Shown here: positions 1 to 7,802 of the stretch, piece after piece
Layout of the letters: each line of letters begins with the position of its first letter
How positions within the stretch are numbered: the first letter of the stretch is position 1
Assembly (NCBI RefSeq): GCF_041435355.1
Contig: NZ_CP108442.1
Location: forward strand, 2,542,001 to 2,606,000
From: Streptomyces sp. NBC_01276
GTDB lineage: Bacteria > Actinomycetota > Actinomycetes > Streptomycetales > Streptomycetaceae
Reading direction: 5' to 3'
Length of the DNA: 64,000 bases
Notes under the pieces: generated by a model
The model's input: only the letters and a program-made list of their open reading frames with translations
Databases searched by the model: none
Told to the model about the DNA's origin: nothing
Translations under genes and position numbers: made by a program

Positions 1-201
1 GGTCAGCAGGAGGACGGGGGTGAACTGCATGGCCGTCACCACCCCGAGGGCGGCGCCCGAGTCGCCGGCCAGTTCCAGGACCAGCCAGTCCTGGGCGATG
101 ACCATCATCCAGGTGCACGTGACGGAGAGGAGCTGTCCGAGGACGAACAGCCGGAAGTTGCGCACCGAGAGGGACTGGAAGGTGCGTCTCAAGGTCTCCA
201 C
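1..201 (-). CDS. MFS transporter, N-terminal fragment
   Basis: Only the first 67 codons lie in the window; the gene runs off the left edge. Read on the minus strand from a GTG preceded by a GGAAGGGG-like ribosome binding site, the product begins VETLRRTFQSLSVRNFRLF, followed by a hydrophobic first membrane helix (FVLGQLLSVTCTWMMVIAQD) and the segment VVTAMQFTPVLLLT. This arrangement is typical of the EntS/MFS_3-type drug or siderophore exporter group of the major facilitator superfamily. The substrate cannot be told from the fragment. It is transcribed away from xdhC, with about 260 bases of shared upstream DNA. Confidence 0.75.
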   Translation of the reverse strand, partial: METLRRTFQSLSVRNFRLFVLGQLLSVTCTWMMVIAQDWLVLELAGDSGAALGVVTAMQFTPVLLLT

Positions 202-462
202 GGTTCGGCCGTTCCCCTTCCACGGCGCCGCACGGGCTCGGCGGCACACCTGGGAACACGGTGGTCCCGCCCACTCCGATTCTTTCTCGTGACGGTGTTC
301 CGGCCACTTCCGGTGGTCCGTACGAGGGGGGTGGGGCGGGGTTGGTGGGTTTGGGGGGTGGGTGCGGGGCGGGGGCGTGCGTAGGGTGGTCGGACAGGCC
401 GCATTGTGCCGCTGACCAGGGCATTTGCGGGAAAGCAGCGCGTGGAGGATGGGGCGACGAGG

Positions 463-1452
463 ATGCGTGAGCTGGCGGAGACCGCACGGCGGTGGGTGGC
501 CGAGGGGCGGGTCGCGTTCCTGGCGCGGCCGGTGACCGAGCAGGGGTTCGGGCCGCGTGATCCGGCCGGGGCCGTGCTCGTGGACGCGCGGGGCGAGTGC
601 GTGGGGGCCCTGTACCACGGGGTGTTCGACGCCGAGCTCGTCGCCGAGGCGGCGGCGCTGGGCGCGGCCGTGGGCGCGGAGGGGGCCCGGGTGTGCGAGC
701 TGTCCGTCGGGGCGGGCGAGGCCGTGGAGGCCCGGCTGACCTGCGGCGGGCAGGCCGAGGTGCTGCTGCAGCCGCTCGCGGCGATCCCGGCCGAGTGGTG
801 GGAGCTGCTCGGGACGGGGGCCGGGGTGGCGCTGGTGACCCGGCTGAACGCGGACGCCGACCGGGCGGAGAGCCGGGTCGTACGGGCCGGCGGGACGCCC
901 GGCGACGACGCGGAGCGCCGGGCCGGGGAGCTGCTCGGTACGCGGCGGCCCGGCCGGGACGCGCTGTACGGGGGATCCGGGCTGGTGCTCGTGGAGGCGT
1001 ACCCGTCGGCGCCGCACGTGGTGATCGGCGGGGCCGGCGAGCTGGCCGACGTCATCGGGGCCCAGGCGGCGCTGCTGGGCTGGGAGGCGGTGTGCGTGGA
1101 GGACGCGGCCGAGGCGGAAAAGGTGCTGACCGCCCACCGGGATGCCGCCTGCCTGGTGCTGCTCAGCCACGAGCCCGACTTCGACGTGCCGGCCCTGCGG
1201 ACGGCGCTCGCGCTCGGGATCCCGTACGTCGGCGCGCTCGGGTCGCGGCGGACCACCGCGCGGCGCCGGGAGGGGCTGGTCGCGGCCGGGGTCCGGGAGG
1301 CGGAACTGGCCCGGGTGCACGGGCCGATCGGGCTCGACCTGGGCGCCAAGACCCCGGCGGAGACCGCCCTGGCGATCTGCGCCGAGATCCTCGGGGTGCT
1401 CGGCGGGCGGGAGGCGCAGGGGCTGCGGGATTCCGACGGACCGTTGAGGTGA
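463..1452 (+). CDS. xdhC: XdhC/CoxI family protein
   Basis: 329 residues. XdhC proteins bind and sulfurate molybdenum cofactor and deliver it to xanthine dehydrogenase-type enzymes. An N-terminal XdhC/CoxI domain is followed by a C-terminal Rossmann-like XdhC_C domain with the family signature PYVGALGSRRTTARR near residues 250-265 and IGLDLGAKTPAETALAI near residues 290-306. The ATG at 463 is chosen because GGAG/GAGG motifs precede it and the protein then begins MRELAETARRW as in relatives; the reading frame stays open 19 codons further upstream. No molybdopterin dehydrogenase subunits lie beside it here, so its client enzyme must be encoded elsewhere. The stop codon falls inside the first copy of a short tandem repeat. 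Confidence 0.85.
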   Translation: MRELAETARRWVAEGRVAFLARPVTEQGFGPRDPAGAVLVDARGECVGALYHGVFDAELVAEAAALGAAVGAEGARVCELSVGAGEAVEARLTCGGQAEVLLQPLAAIPAEWWELLGTGAGVALVTRLNADADRAESRVVRAGGTPGDDAERRAGELLGTRRPGRDALYGGSGLVLVEAYPSAPHVVIGGAGELADVIGAQAALLGWEAVCVEDAAEAEKVLTAHRDAACLVLLSHEPDFDVPALRTALALGIPYVGALGSRRTTARRREGLVAAGVREAELARVHGPIGLDLGAKTPAETALAICAEILGVLGGREAQGLRDSDGPLR

Positions 1453-1496
1453 CGGGTCCGGTGAGGTGATGGATCCGGTGAGGTGACGGGTCCGGT
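1446..1496. repeat. 17-bp tandem repeat, three copies
   Basis: Three consecutive copies of GAGGTGACGGGTCCGGT; the middle copy differs at two positions (GATGGA). The first copy contains the xdhC stop codon, and a decayed fourth copy (GAGGCGGT) follows. It probably arose by slippage; no function is evident. Confidence 0.85.
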
Positions 1497-1612
1497 GAGG
1501 CGGTAGGGGCGGGCGGACCGGACGGGGCGGCCCGGCGGCCCGCTCCCCCGCGGTTCGAAGTTTCTTTGGGCTGATTGCATGAAATCCGACCAAACGCGGG
1601 AAAATAGGACGT

Positions 1613-2017
1613 ATGAATACGACCCTGATCCCCCTCGCGGCGGACGCGACACTGGGCCAGATCGCGTGGTTCCTGGTCGTCGGGCTCGGCGTCGTCGGTG
1701 TCCTGCTCGGCGGCTTCGCACTGGGCCGGAGGGTGCGCGACCACGAGCCACCGCCCCCCACCCCCGAGAGCCAGCCCCACCTGCCCGACGGCGGTGCGGT
1801 GTACGAGGTGCGCGAGGAGCGGGACTACGTCGAGATCCCCGAAGGCGGCCTGCGCCCCCACGAAATGCAGGGGTACGGCAACTTCGGCTCCCGCACCCAC
1901 AGCCACCCGGACGACGCCCGCGCCGAGCGGGAAGCCGGCTACGAGCTCCCCAAGGGGCCCGGACCGCACGCGCAGCCCGGAGCTCCCCCGAACGCGGGGC
2001 GCGGCGCCCACGCCTGA
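1613..2017 (+). CDS. DUF6479 family membrane-anchored protein
   Basis: 134 residues. A single N-terminal membrane helix (about residues 14-38, IAWFLVVGLGVVGVLLGG...) is followed by a charged, Pro/His/Glu-rich tail containing EVREERDYVEIPEGGLRPHEMQGYG, the conserved core of the DUF6479 family found almost only in Streptomyces. The helix is followed by RRVRDHE, which suggests a cytoplasmic tail. The function of the family is unknown. A stretch richer in A and T than its surroundings (1556-1612) precedes the ATG and probably holds the promoter. It converges on the ligase gene, with a strong hairpin between them. Confidence 0.8.
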   Translation: MNTTLIPLAADATLGQIAWFLVVGLGVVGVLLGGFALGRRVRDHEPPPPTPESQPHLPDGGAVYEVREERDYVEIPEGGLRPHEMQGYGNFGSRTHSHPDDARAEREAGYELPKGPGPHAQPGAPPNAGRGAHA

Positions 2018-2073
2018 GCCGGCCCGCGCCCGAGCCGGCCCGCGCCCGAGCGACCCGCGCCCGGCCCGCGCCC
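2016..2073. repeat. Short GC-rich tandem repeat between convergent genes
   Basis: Two exact copies of GAGCCGGCCCGCGCCC (2016-2031 and 2032-2047) are followed by two shortened variants. The repeat starts inside the DUF6479 stop codon and fills most of the spacer before the terminator hairpin. Confidence 0.7.
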
Positions 2074-2094
2074 GACGACCCCTTCGAACTCCGG

Positions 2095-2124
2095 CCTCTG
2101 ACCCGCGGCCCCGCGGGTCAGAGG
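2095..2124. terminator. Bidirectional terminator hairpin
   Basis: A perfect 14-bp inverted repeat (CCTCTGACCCGCGG / CCGCGGGTCAGAGG) with a 2-base centre. It lies between the convergent DUF6479 and ligase genes and overlaps the last codons and the stop of the ligase gene. There is no T-run, as is usual for Streptomyces terminators. Confidence 0.8.
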
Positions 2125-3011
2125 TCCGTCCGGAGCCGGAGCACCTCCGGCGGCGGATGCCGGGCCGAACTGCGCCGGACCTCCGCGGCCAGCGGCGGGT
2201 CCAGCGGGCGGAACGGTACTTCGCCGAGCCCGATCGCGGTGACCGTGGCCGCGGCCGGGGCCACCTCCCCGAGGGCCGCGACGGCCGCCGCCATCTCCGT
2301 ACGCAGCCCCGCGGAGAGCGGGCTCGACACCAGCGGAGCCTCGTCGTCCTCCCCCGGCAGCACCAGGACGAGGGCCAGCGGGCGGCGCGGGGTGCCGGTG
2401 AAGCCGATCACCGCCGCGTCCGCGACGTCGGTGTGGCGCAGCTTGCGCCAGGAGCGACGGCCGGCGGGGTAGGACTCGTCGAGCCGCTTCACGACCAGGC
2501 CCTCGATGCCGCTGGCGGGCAGGGTCGCGTACCAGGTCTCGGCGAGCTCGGGGTCGGTGGTCATCGGCACCGGCTGGAGGGGCGGGCCCAGGGGCAGGAG
2601 CAGATCGACCAGGAGCGCCCGGCGGCGTTCGTAGGGCCGGGCGCGGACGTCGAGCCCGGCCAGTTCCAGCACGTCGAAGGCCGCGTACGAGGCCGGCAGG
2701 CGTTGCGCGAGCACCGCCGCGCGGGCCGCGCTCGCGGCCGCGGCGCGCCGCTGGACCAGCGCGAAGTCCGTACGGCCCGCGTGCCACACCACCACCTCCC
2801 CGTCCAGTACGGTCCCGGCGGGCAGTTGCCGGGCCGCGGCGGCCAGGTCGGGGAAGGCGGCGGTCACGATCCGGCCGGAGCGGGCCTGGAGGACCACGTC
2901 CTGCGCCGTGCGCACGACGACGAGGCGGTGACCGTCGAACTTGGGCTCGTACGCCAGTCCGGCCCCGCGCGGCAGGGTCCGTACGGCCGTGGCCAGCGCC
3001 ACCCGGATCAC
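2118..3011 (-). CDS. ATP-dependent DNA ligase (LigC / LigD ligase-domain type)
   Basis: 297 residues. It seals DNA ends, here presumably in Ku-dependent non-homologous end joining. Nucleotidyltransferase motifs are visible: motif I EPKFDG with the adenylated lysine at residue 24, LDGEVVVW near 69-76, and EGLVVKR at 170-176. An OB-fold region follows (SWRKLRHTDVADAAVIGFTG onward). The GTG start overlaps the polymerase stop codon by four bases (GTGA), so the two are translationally coupled. In mycobacterial LigD these domains are fused in one chain; here the ligase is a free polypeptide. The hairpin terminator overlaps its stop codon. Confidence 0.9.
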   Translation of the reverse strand: MIRVALATAVRTLPRGAGLAYEPKFDGHRLVVVRTAQDVVLQARSGRIVTAAFPDLAAAARQLPAGTVLDGEVVVWHAGRTDFALVQRRAAAASAARAAVLAQRLPASYAAFDVLELAGLDVRARPYERRRALLVDLLLPLGPPLQPVPMTTDPELAETWYATLPASGIEGLVVKRLDESYPAGRRSWRKLRHTDVADAAVIGFTGTPRRPLALVLVLPGEDDEAPLVSSPLSAGLRTEMAAAVAALGEVAPAAATVTAIGLGEVPFRPLDPPLAAEVRRSSARHPPPEVLRLRTDL

Positions 3012-3892
3012 GGCAGCCTCCCGGCACGGGCGGGGTCGGTCAGGGGAGCCAGCAGGTCGCCGTCGCGGGCCAGTCGGGGCGCCATGTCGTCGGCGAGGAA
3101 CACCAGGTCGGAGGCGGTCCGACAGCCCTCCACCTCCTCCCAGGAGACGGGCGCCGAGACGGTGGGCAGATCCCGCGCGCGCAGGGTGTAGGGGGCGGCG
3201 GTGGTCTTGGCGGCGGCGTTCTGGCTGTGGTCGACGAACACCTTCCCGGGGCGCAGGGCCTTGGCCATCCGGTGCACGACCAGGCCGGGGAGGGCCGCCT
3301 CGGCCTCCTGGGCGAGGGTCTTGGCGTACGCGGACACGCGCGCGGACGGGGTCGGCTCGATCGCGACGGCCAGGTGCAGGCCCTTGGAGCCGGAGGTCTT
3401 GGCGTAGGCGTCGAGGCCGTCGGCGGCCAGGCGGCCGCGCAGCCAGCGGGCGGCGGCGCAGCACTCGACGACGGTGGCGGGCGGGCCGGGGTCGAGGTCG
3501 AAGACGATCCGGTCGGCGACGGCGGGCCGGCCGGCCGTCCACTGGGGGGTGTGGAACTCCACGACGAGGTTGGCGGCCCACATGAGGGTGGGCAGGTCGC
3601 GGACGACCACCTGCTCGGCCCGTTCGTCCTCGGAGCGGGGCACGGGGGTGGTCCTCACCCAGGCGGGCGTACCGGGTGGCGGGTTCTTGGTGAAGAAGAG
3701 CTGTCCGTCCGGACCGTCGGGATAGCGCAGGAAGGAGACCGGGCGGTCGCGGATGTGCGCGAGGAGGGAGTCCGCGACCGTGGCGTAGTAGTGCAGCACC
3801 TCGCCCTTGGTGAAGCCGGTCCGCGGGTACAGGACCTTGTCCAGGTTGCTGAGCGCGATGCGACGCCCCTCCACCATGGTGATCGGCGTCAT
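3008..3892 (-). CDS. LigD-type polymerase/primase domain protein (NHEJ)
   Basis: 294 residues. A stand-alone copy of the LigD polymerase domain (archaeo-eukaryotic primase fold) that adds nucleotides, preferably ribonucleotides, at broken ends. Catalytic motifs are present: FDLDPG with metal-binding Asp 132 and 134, SGSKGLH at 167-173, and VFVDHSQN with Asp 221. The ATG at 3892 is preferred over a start about 34 codons upstream because relatives begin MTPITxVEGRRI and because the longer form would run into the ku translation signals. It overlaps the ligase gene by GTGA and diverges from ku across 31 bases. No phosphoesterase domain is found in either polypeptide. Confidence 0.9.
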   Translation of the reverse strand: MTPITMVEGRRIALSNLDKVLYPRTGFTKGEVLHYYATVADSLLAHIRDRPVSFLRYPDGPDGQLFFTKNPPPGTPAWVRTTPVPRSEDERAEQVVVRDLPTLMWAANLVVEFHTPQWTAGRPAVADRIVFDLDPGPPATVVECCAAARWLRGRLAADGLDAYAKTSGSKGLHLAVAIEPTPSARVSAYAKTLAQEAEAALPGLVVHRMAKALRPGKVFVDHSQNAAAKTTAAPYTLRARDLPTVSAPVSWEEVEGCRTASDLVFLADDMAPRLARDGDLLAPLTDPARAGRLP

Positions 3893-3923
3893 ACGATGAG
3901 ATTGCCACGAATCAGGAGGAACC

Positions 3924-5138
3924 GTGCGATCCATTTGGAACGGGGCGATCTCCTTCGGCTTGGTCAGCATTCCGATCAAGCTCGTCAACGCCACCGAGAG
4001 CCACTCGATCTCCTTCCGTCAGATCCATGTGAGCGACGGCGGCCGCGTCCGCTACCGCAAGGTGTGCGAACTCGACGGCGAGGAGGTGCCGGCCGCCGAG
4101 ATCGGCAAGGGGTACGAGGAGGCCGACGGGTCGATCGTCCCGATCACGGACGAGGACCTGGCACAGCTGCCGATCCCGACCGCGAAGACGATCGAGATCG
4201 TGTCGTTCGTACCGGCCGAGGAGATCGATCCGTTGCAGATGGACGCCGCCTACTACCTCGCGGCGAACGGCGCCACGGCGGCGAAGCCGTACACGCTGTT
4301 GCGGGAGGCGCTGAAGCGGAGCCGGAAGGTGGCGATCGCCAAGTACGCGCTGCGGGGGCGGGAGCGGCTCGGCATGCTGCGGGTCGTCGACGACGTGATC
4401 GCCATGCACGGGCTGCTGTGGCCGGACGAGATCCGGCAGCCGGAGGGCGTGGCCCCCGAGGCGTCGGTGACCGTACGGGACGCCGAACTCGACCTGGCCG
4501 ACGCCCTGATGGCCACCCTGGGCGAGGTGGAGATCGCCTCGCTGCACGACGACTACCGCGAGGCCGTGGAGGCCATGCTCGCGGCGAAGACGGGCGAGGG
4601 GTACGAGCCGGCGGAGGCGGTGGTGGAGCCGGCGGGCGGCCAGGTGATCGACCTGATGGCGGCGCTGGAGAGCAGCGTACGGGCGGCCAGGGAGTCCCGG
4701 GCCGGGGGCTCCGGGGACTCCGCGGAGTCCGGGACTCCGGCGGAGGTGACGCCGATCCGCGGCCGCAGGACGCCGGCGTCGAGCGCTCCCGCGCCCAAGG
4801 CGGTGGGCGGGAAGAAGTCGACGGCGTCGACGGGCGCCGCGAAGAAGACGGCGGCCGGGGCGAAGGCGGCCGCCGGGGGGAAGAAGAGCACCTCCACCGC
4901 CAAGAGCACCTCCACCGCCAAGGGTGCCGCCGCGGCCAAGGGCGCCGGCACGGCCCGGTCGGGGGCCAAGTCCGCGGGCGGTGCGGGGGCGGGATCGCGG
5001 ACCCGGGCCGCCAAGTCCACCTCCACCGCGAAATCGGCTTCGGCCGCCAAGTCGGCCGGGACCGGCAGGGCTTCGGCCTCCGGCGCGGGCGCGGGCGCCG
5101 CGAAGAAGGCGGCGCCCCGCAAGCGGAGTTCGGCCTGA
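3924..5138 (+). CDS. ku: Non-homologous end joining protein Ku
   Basis: 404 residues. It binds double-strand ends as a homodimer and recruits the LigD-type proteins encoded divergently. The Ku core (MRSIWNGAISFGLVSIPIKL, then HMP-type ring residues through YREAVEAMLAAKTGEG) spans about residues 1-240. Residues about 265-404 form a long basic tail rich in Lys, Ala, Ser and Thr with repeated STAKS/KKSTA units, resembling histone H1 and HupS-type tails; it makes the protein longer than a typical 270-330-residue bacterial Ku. The GTG start is preceded by AGGAGGA. The tail is a low-complexity DNA-binding extension of the kind described for some actinobacterial Ku proteins; its role here is inferred. 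Confidence 0.95.
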   Translation: MRSIWNGAISFGLVSIPIKLVNATESHSISFRQIHVSDGGRVRYRKVCELDGEEVPAAEIGKGYEEADGSIVPITDEDLAQLPIPTAKTIEIVSFVPAEEIDPLQMDAAYYLAANGATAAKPYTLLREALKRSRKVAIAKYALRGRERLGMLRVVDDVIAMHGLLWPDEIRQPEGVAPEASVTVRDAELDLADALMATLGEVEIASLHDDYREAVEAMLAAKTGEGYEPAEAVVEPAGGQVIDLMAALESSVRAARESRAGGSGDSAESGTPAEVTPIRGRRTPASSAPAPKAVGGKKSTASTGAAKKTAAGAKAAAGGKKSTSTAKSTSTAKGAAAAKGAGTARSGAKSAGGAGAGSRTRAAKSTSTAKSASAAKSAGTGRASASGAGAGAAKKAAPRKRSSA

Positions 5139-5197
5139 GGGTCCGGACCTCGGGCCCCAGGCCGGAGGGGTATCCCGACGCGAGCCCCGGACCCGAG

Positions 5198-5281
5198 AGG
5201 TCCGGACACGGAACCCGGGCCCGATAGGTCCGGACACGGGCCCCGGGCCCGCGAGGTCCGGACTCGGCAGTCCGGTCTAGG
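5198..5281. repeat. 28-bp tandem repeat, three copies
   Basis: Copies begin at 5198, 5226 and 5254, each opening AGGTCCGGAC. Copies one and two are nearly identical; the third is divergent and carries the stop codon of the convergent NERD gene. The same GGTCCGGAC word also occurs just after the ku stop. It lies where a terminator for ku would be expected. Confidence 0.8.
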
Positions 5282-6077
5282 GGGCGGACCAGGTGGGTTG
5301 GGTGCGCGCCAGGGTGAAGAGGGCCTCCACGTCCGGGAGTTTGAGGGTGGCGGGGGCGGCCGTCAGGACGGCGGACAAAGTGGCGGGCTGGAGGACGAGG
5401 ACGTCCCGGACCGTCGGGGCCACGTCGACCCGGGAGGCGTCCGCGAGCGCCAGGACGGGAGTGACCTGGGCGGTCAGCGCCCGGGCCGCGCGGGCCGCGG
5501 CCCTGCGGATCCACCGGGGGTCCGGGCGGGGCTCGGCGCGGCCCACCGTCAGCAGCAGGTCGCCGACTTGGGCGCGCTGGCGCCGCCCCGGGACCGTGCG
5601 GACGGCGAACACGCCCGGGGGCCCGATGAGCAGGTGGTCCAGCATCCCCAGGCCCGGCAGCGGGATGTCGTGCAGGGCCCGCCAGTCCTCTTCCTCCAGG
5701 GCGTCGGATTCCGCCCCGATCCGCTGCCGCGCCTGGAGTTCCTGCCGCATCCGGTGCCGGGCCCGGCTGCCGGGCGATCCGTACGCGAGCTCGCCGAGCA
5801 GGGTCTCGCCGGGGCGGTTCGGGGCCAGGTCCCGGTCGGGCGGGAGGGTGAGCCGGAGCAGTTCGGCGGCGGTGGGGACCGGCGGCGGCCCGATGGTCCA
5901 GTCGCCGCTCAAGTGCGGGCGCAGGGCGGCCAGGACCGCCGCGCGCTGGTCGTCCGCGAGGACGCTGATCCGGTTGGTCCGCCGGTCGTACCAGGCCACC
6001 GCGTGGCCGTCGGAACCGTTGACGTAGAGCCGGCCACGGCCGGGCCGGCCGCTCGGAAGCACCTTGAGTCCGCTCAT
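5277..6077 (-). CDS. NERD (nuclease-related) domain protein
   Basis: 266 residues. After an N-terminal part of about 110 residues (LYVNGSDGHAVAWYDRRTNRI...), the NERD core runs from about residue 125: AGSRARHRMRQELQ, then DIPLPGLGMLDHLLIGPPGVFAV, the DHLLIGPxGVF signature of the nuclease-related domain fold. The remainder is Ala/Leu-rich. NERD proteins are suspected to process nucleic acid, but no activity is established for this group. The ATG at 6077 follows a purine-rich stretch. It diverges from the secreted-protein gene at 6265 and converges on ku. Its stop codon lies in the third copy of the 28-bp repeat. Confidence 0.75.
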   Translation of the reverse strand: MSGLKVLPSGRPGRGRLYVNGSDGHAVAWYDRRTNRISVLADDQRAAVLAALRPHLSGDWTIGPPPVPTAAELLRLTLPPDRDLAPNRPGETLLGELAYGSPGSRARHRMRQELQARQRIGAESDALEEEDWRALHDIPLPGLGMLDHLLIGPPGVFAVRTVPGRRQRAQVGDLLLTVGRAEPRPDPRWIRRAAARAARALTAQVTPVLALADASRVDVAPTVRDVLVLQPATLSAVLTAAPATLKLPDVEALFTLARTQPTWSAP

Positions 6078-6264
6078 CGGCCTCACCCCCGTCGTCCATG
6101 GGAGCAGCCGGGGCGGCCCACGGCAATCCCTCCGTTGTGTAACAGCTCCGTCGGCTCCTTGCGGCCTGCCTGTTACAAGAACAACGCTCCCCCGCAACGG
6201 CCGGCGCCTATTTTTATGGCGCCCGGACCCTCCGGGCCTCCCTGACCCGTGCCGAAGGAATCCC

Positions 6265-6900
6265 GTGAGTACCGTCAGCCGCCGCTCGACCGTTCGCGCC
6301 GCCGCCGTGACCGCATGCGTCGCCGGTCTGCTGGCGCTGCCCGCGGCCACGGCGCTCGCCGACGGGAGGCCGGCGGCGTCCGGGGCCCAGCGGACGCTGG
6401 TCAAGAGCATCTCCCTGGCGGACGGCCGCTCGACCGCGAAGGTGTACCGCCTCGCCAAGGACGCGTACCAGGCCGACATCATGCGCTCGGGCTCCACGGT
6501 GGCCACGCTGACCAGCCGGGACGGAACCACCGGCTTCGGCGGGTCCGGCGAGCTGCACGCCGCGCTGCGGCCCGACGGGCGGCTGTCCTCCTGGGTCGGC
6601 GAGACCCGCCCGCAGGACGGCTCCCACGCGGTGGCCGGCGACGGGCACAAGACCGGGACCCGGCACGGGAGCGGTGGGGGTGACGGCCGGGTGCTGCCCG
6701 CCTCCGTCGAGGACGGCGGCGGGCGGGGCGGTACGGGGACCGGCGCGGGTACCGGGACCGTGCAGACCCTGCGGCTGAACACGCTGGCCGACGGGCCCGG
6801 CGACGGCGCGCTGCTGCTCGCCGCGGGCGGCGGGATCGCGGCCGTGGGCGCGGCCGGGCTGGGCTTCGCGATGCTGCGGCGGGGGCGGTCGGACGGCTGA
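6265..6900 (+). CDS. Secreted, C-terminally membrane-anchored protein of unknown function
   Basis: 211 residues. An N-terminal signal peptide (VSTVSRRSTVRAAAVTACVA... with a likely cleavage after ALA near residue 33) is followed by a soluble region of about 75 residues without a recognised domain, a Gly/Thr-rich linker (residues about 130-170), and a C-terminal hydrophobic helix (ALLLAAGGGIAAVGAAGLGFAM) ending in RRGRSDG. The layout is that of a cell-envelope protein held by its C-terminus; no LPxTG motif precedes the helix, so sortase anchoring is not supported. The GTG at 6265 has GAAGGAA upstream, and only this start gives a clean signal peptide. Confidence 0.7.
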   Translation: MSTVSRRSTVRAAAVTACVAGLLALPAATALADGRPAASGAQRTLVKSISLADGRSTAKVYRLAKDAYQADIMRSGSTVATLTSRDGTTGFGGSGELHAALRPDGRLSSWVGETRPQDGSHAVAGDGHKTGTRHGSGGGDGRVLPASVEDGGGRGGTGTGAGTGTVQTLRLNTLADGPGDGALLLAAGGGIAAVGAAGLGFAMLRRGRSDG

Positions 6901-7052
6901 TCCGGGCCCCGGGCCGCCCCGGGCGGCCGGGTGCCGTCGGGTACGGCCGTCCTGGTCCATACCGCGGACAGGGCGGCAAAAGGGATGTACCTCCGCATAA
7001 AGTTGCTTCGACCGAAGTCGATCGTACGCAGCGCAGAGGAGGGCCCGTCACC

Positions 7053-7802
7053 GTGCGAATACCGCCGTCGCGTGCGGGTGCCGCCCTGTGCGGGCTCCTG
7101 CTGCCGTTGCCGCTGCTCGCGGGCTGCGGGAACACCGGCGGGCTCGCCGCCGCCGGGCCCACCCCGACGGCGAGCGGACCCGTACACCTGTGGCCGGAGC
7201 GGGCGGGCGCCGAGGTGCCGCCCGCCGATCCCGGTGGCGCGCCGCCGGAGTACGTACAGGGCCTGCCGCGGGTCGTCGACCAGGACGTGCGCGGCGTCGA
7301 CCCGGTGGCCCTGGTCCAGGCGGAGCTGCGGGCACGGCCCGGGAAGGTGACCGGGGCCGACGGGATGCCGGCGGAGACCGCGGCGGCGATCAGGGCGTGC
7401 GGGACCGCGGGCCAGGAGCCCGGACAGTGCCCGGTGCGGCGGCCGTACTACCGGGACCTCACGGGGAACGGCAAGGACGAGGTCGTGGTGGGCATCGAGC
7501 TCCCGGACAAGATGATGTCCGTGCGGGTCTACACCGCCGACTCCGCCGGCCGGCTCAACCGCATCATGGCGACCACCCAGACCGTCATCGCCGTCGAGCT
7601 GGCCGGAAGGGACGTGATCCTGCGGGCGCCGAGCGGCAACCCGGGGTACGAACTGATCACCGCCTGGTCCTGGGACGAGCGGCAGAAGACGATGCTGCCG
7701 ACGTGGGAGCAGATCGTACGGGTGCCTGCGGCGCCGGCGCCACGGGCGTCGGGGAGCGCCGGTACGGGGGCTGCCGGTACGGGCGCCGGGGGCGCGCCGT
7801 GA
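7053..7802 (+). CDS. Lipoprotein upstream of a sensor kinase
   Basis: 249 residues. The signal peptide ends in the lipobox LLAGC (Cys near residue 25), predicting a lipid-anchored protein outside the membrane. The middle of the mature part (RDLTGNGKDEVVVGIELPDKMMSVRVYTAD...) resembles FG-GAP-like or CseA-like envelope proteins; the end is Ala/Gly/Pro-rich. Its stop overlaps the kinase start (GTGA), so the two are coupled and the lipoprotein may modulate the kinase, as CseA does for CseC in the cell-envelope stress system. That functional parallel is inference. A dyad (CTTCGACCGAAG, about 7007-7018) lies in the upstream region. Confidence 0.7.
   Translation: MRIPPSRAGAALCGLLLPLPLLAGCGNTGGLAAAGPTPTASGPVHLWPERAGAEVPPADPGGAPPEYVQGLPRVVDQDVRGVDPVALVQAELRARPGKVTGADGMPAETAAAIRACGTAGQEPGQCPVRRPYYRDLTGNGKDEVVVGIELPDKMMSVRVYTADSAGRLNRIMATTQTVIAVELAGRDVILRAPSGNPGYELITAWSWDERQKTMLPTWEQIVRVPAAPAPRASGSAGTGAAGTGAGGAP

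Noticed and set aside
6205..6900. LPxTG-type sortase substrate
   Set aside because: The protein at 6265-6900 has a C-terminal helix and basic tail but no LPxTG or LAxTG motif before it.
6909..6931. Terminator hairpin after the secreted-protein gene
   Set aside because: GGCCGCCC/GGGCGGCC pairs, but the loop would be a single base and such GC palindromes are common here, so it was not listed.
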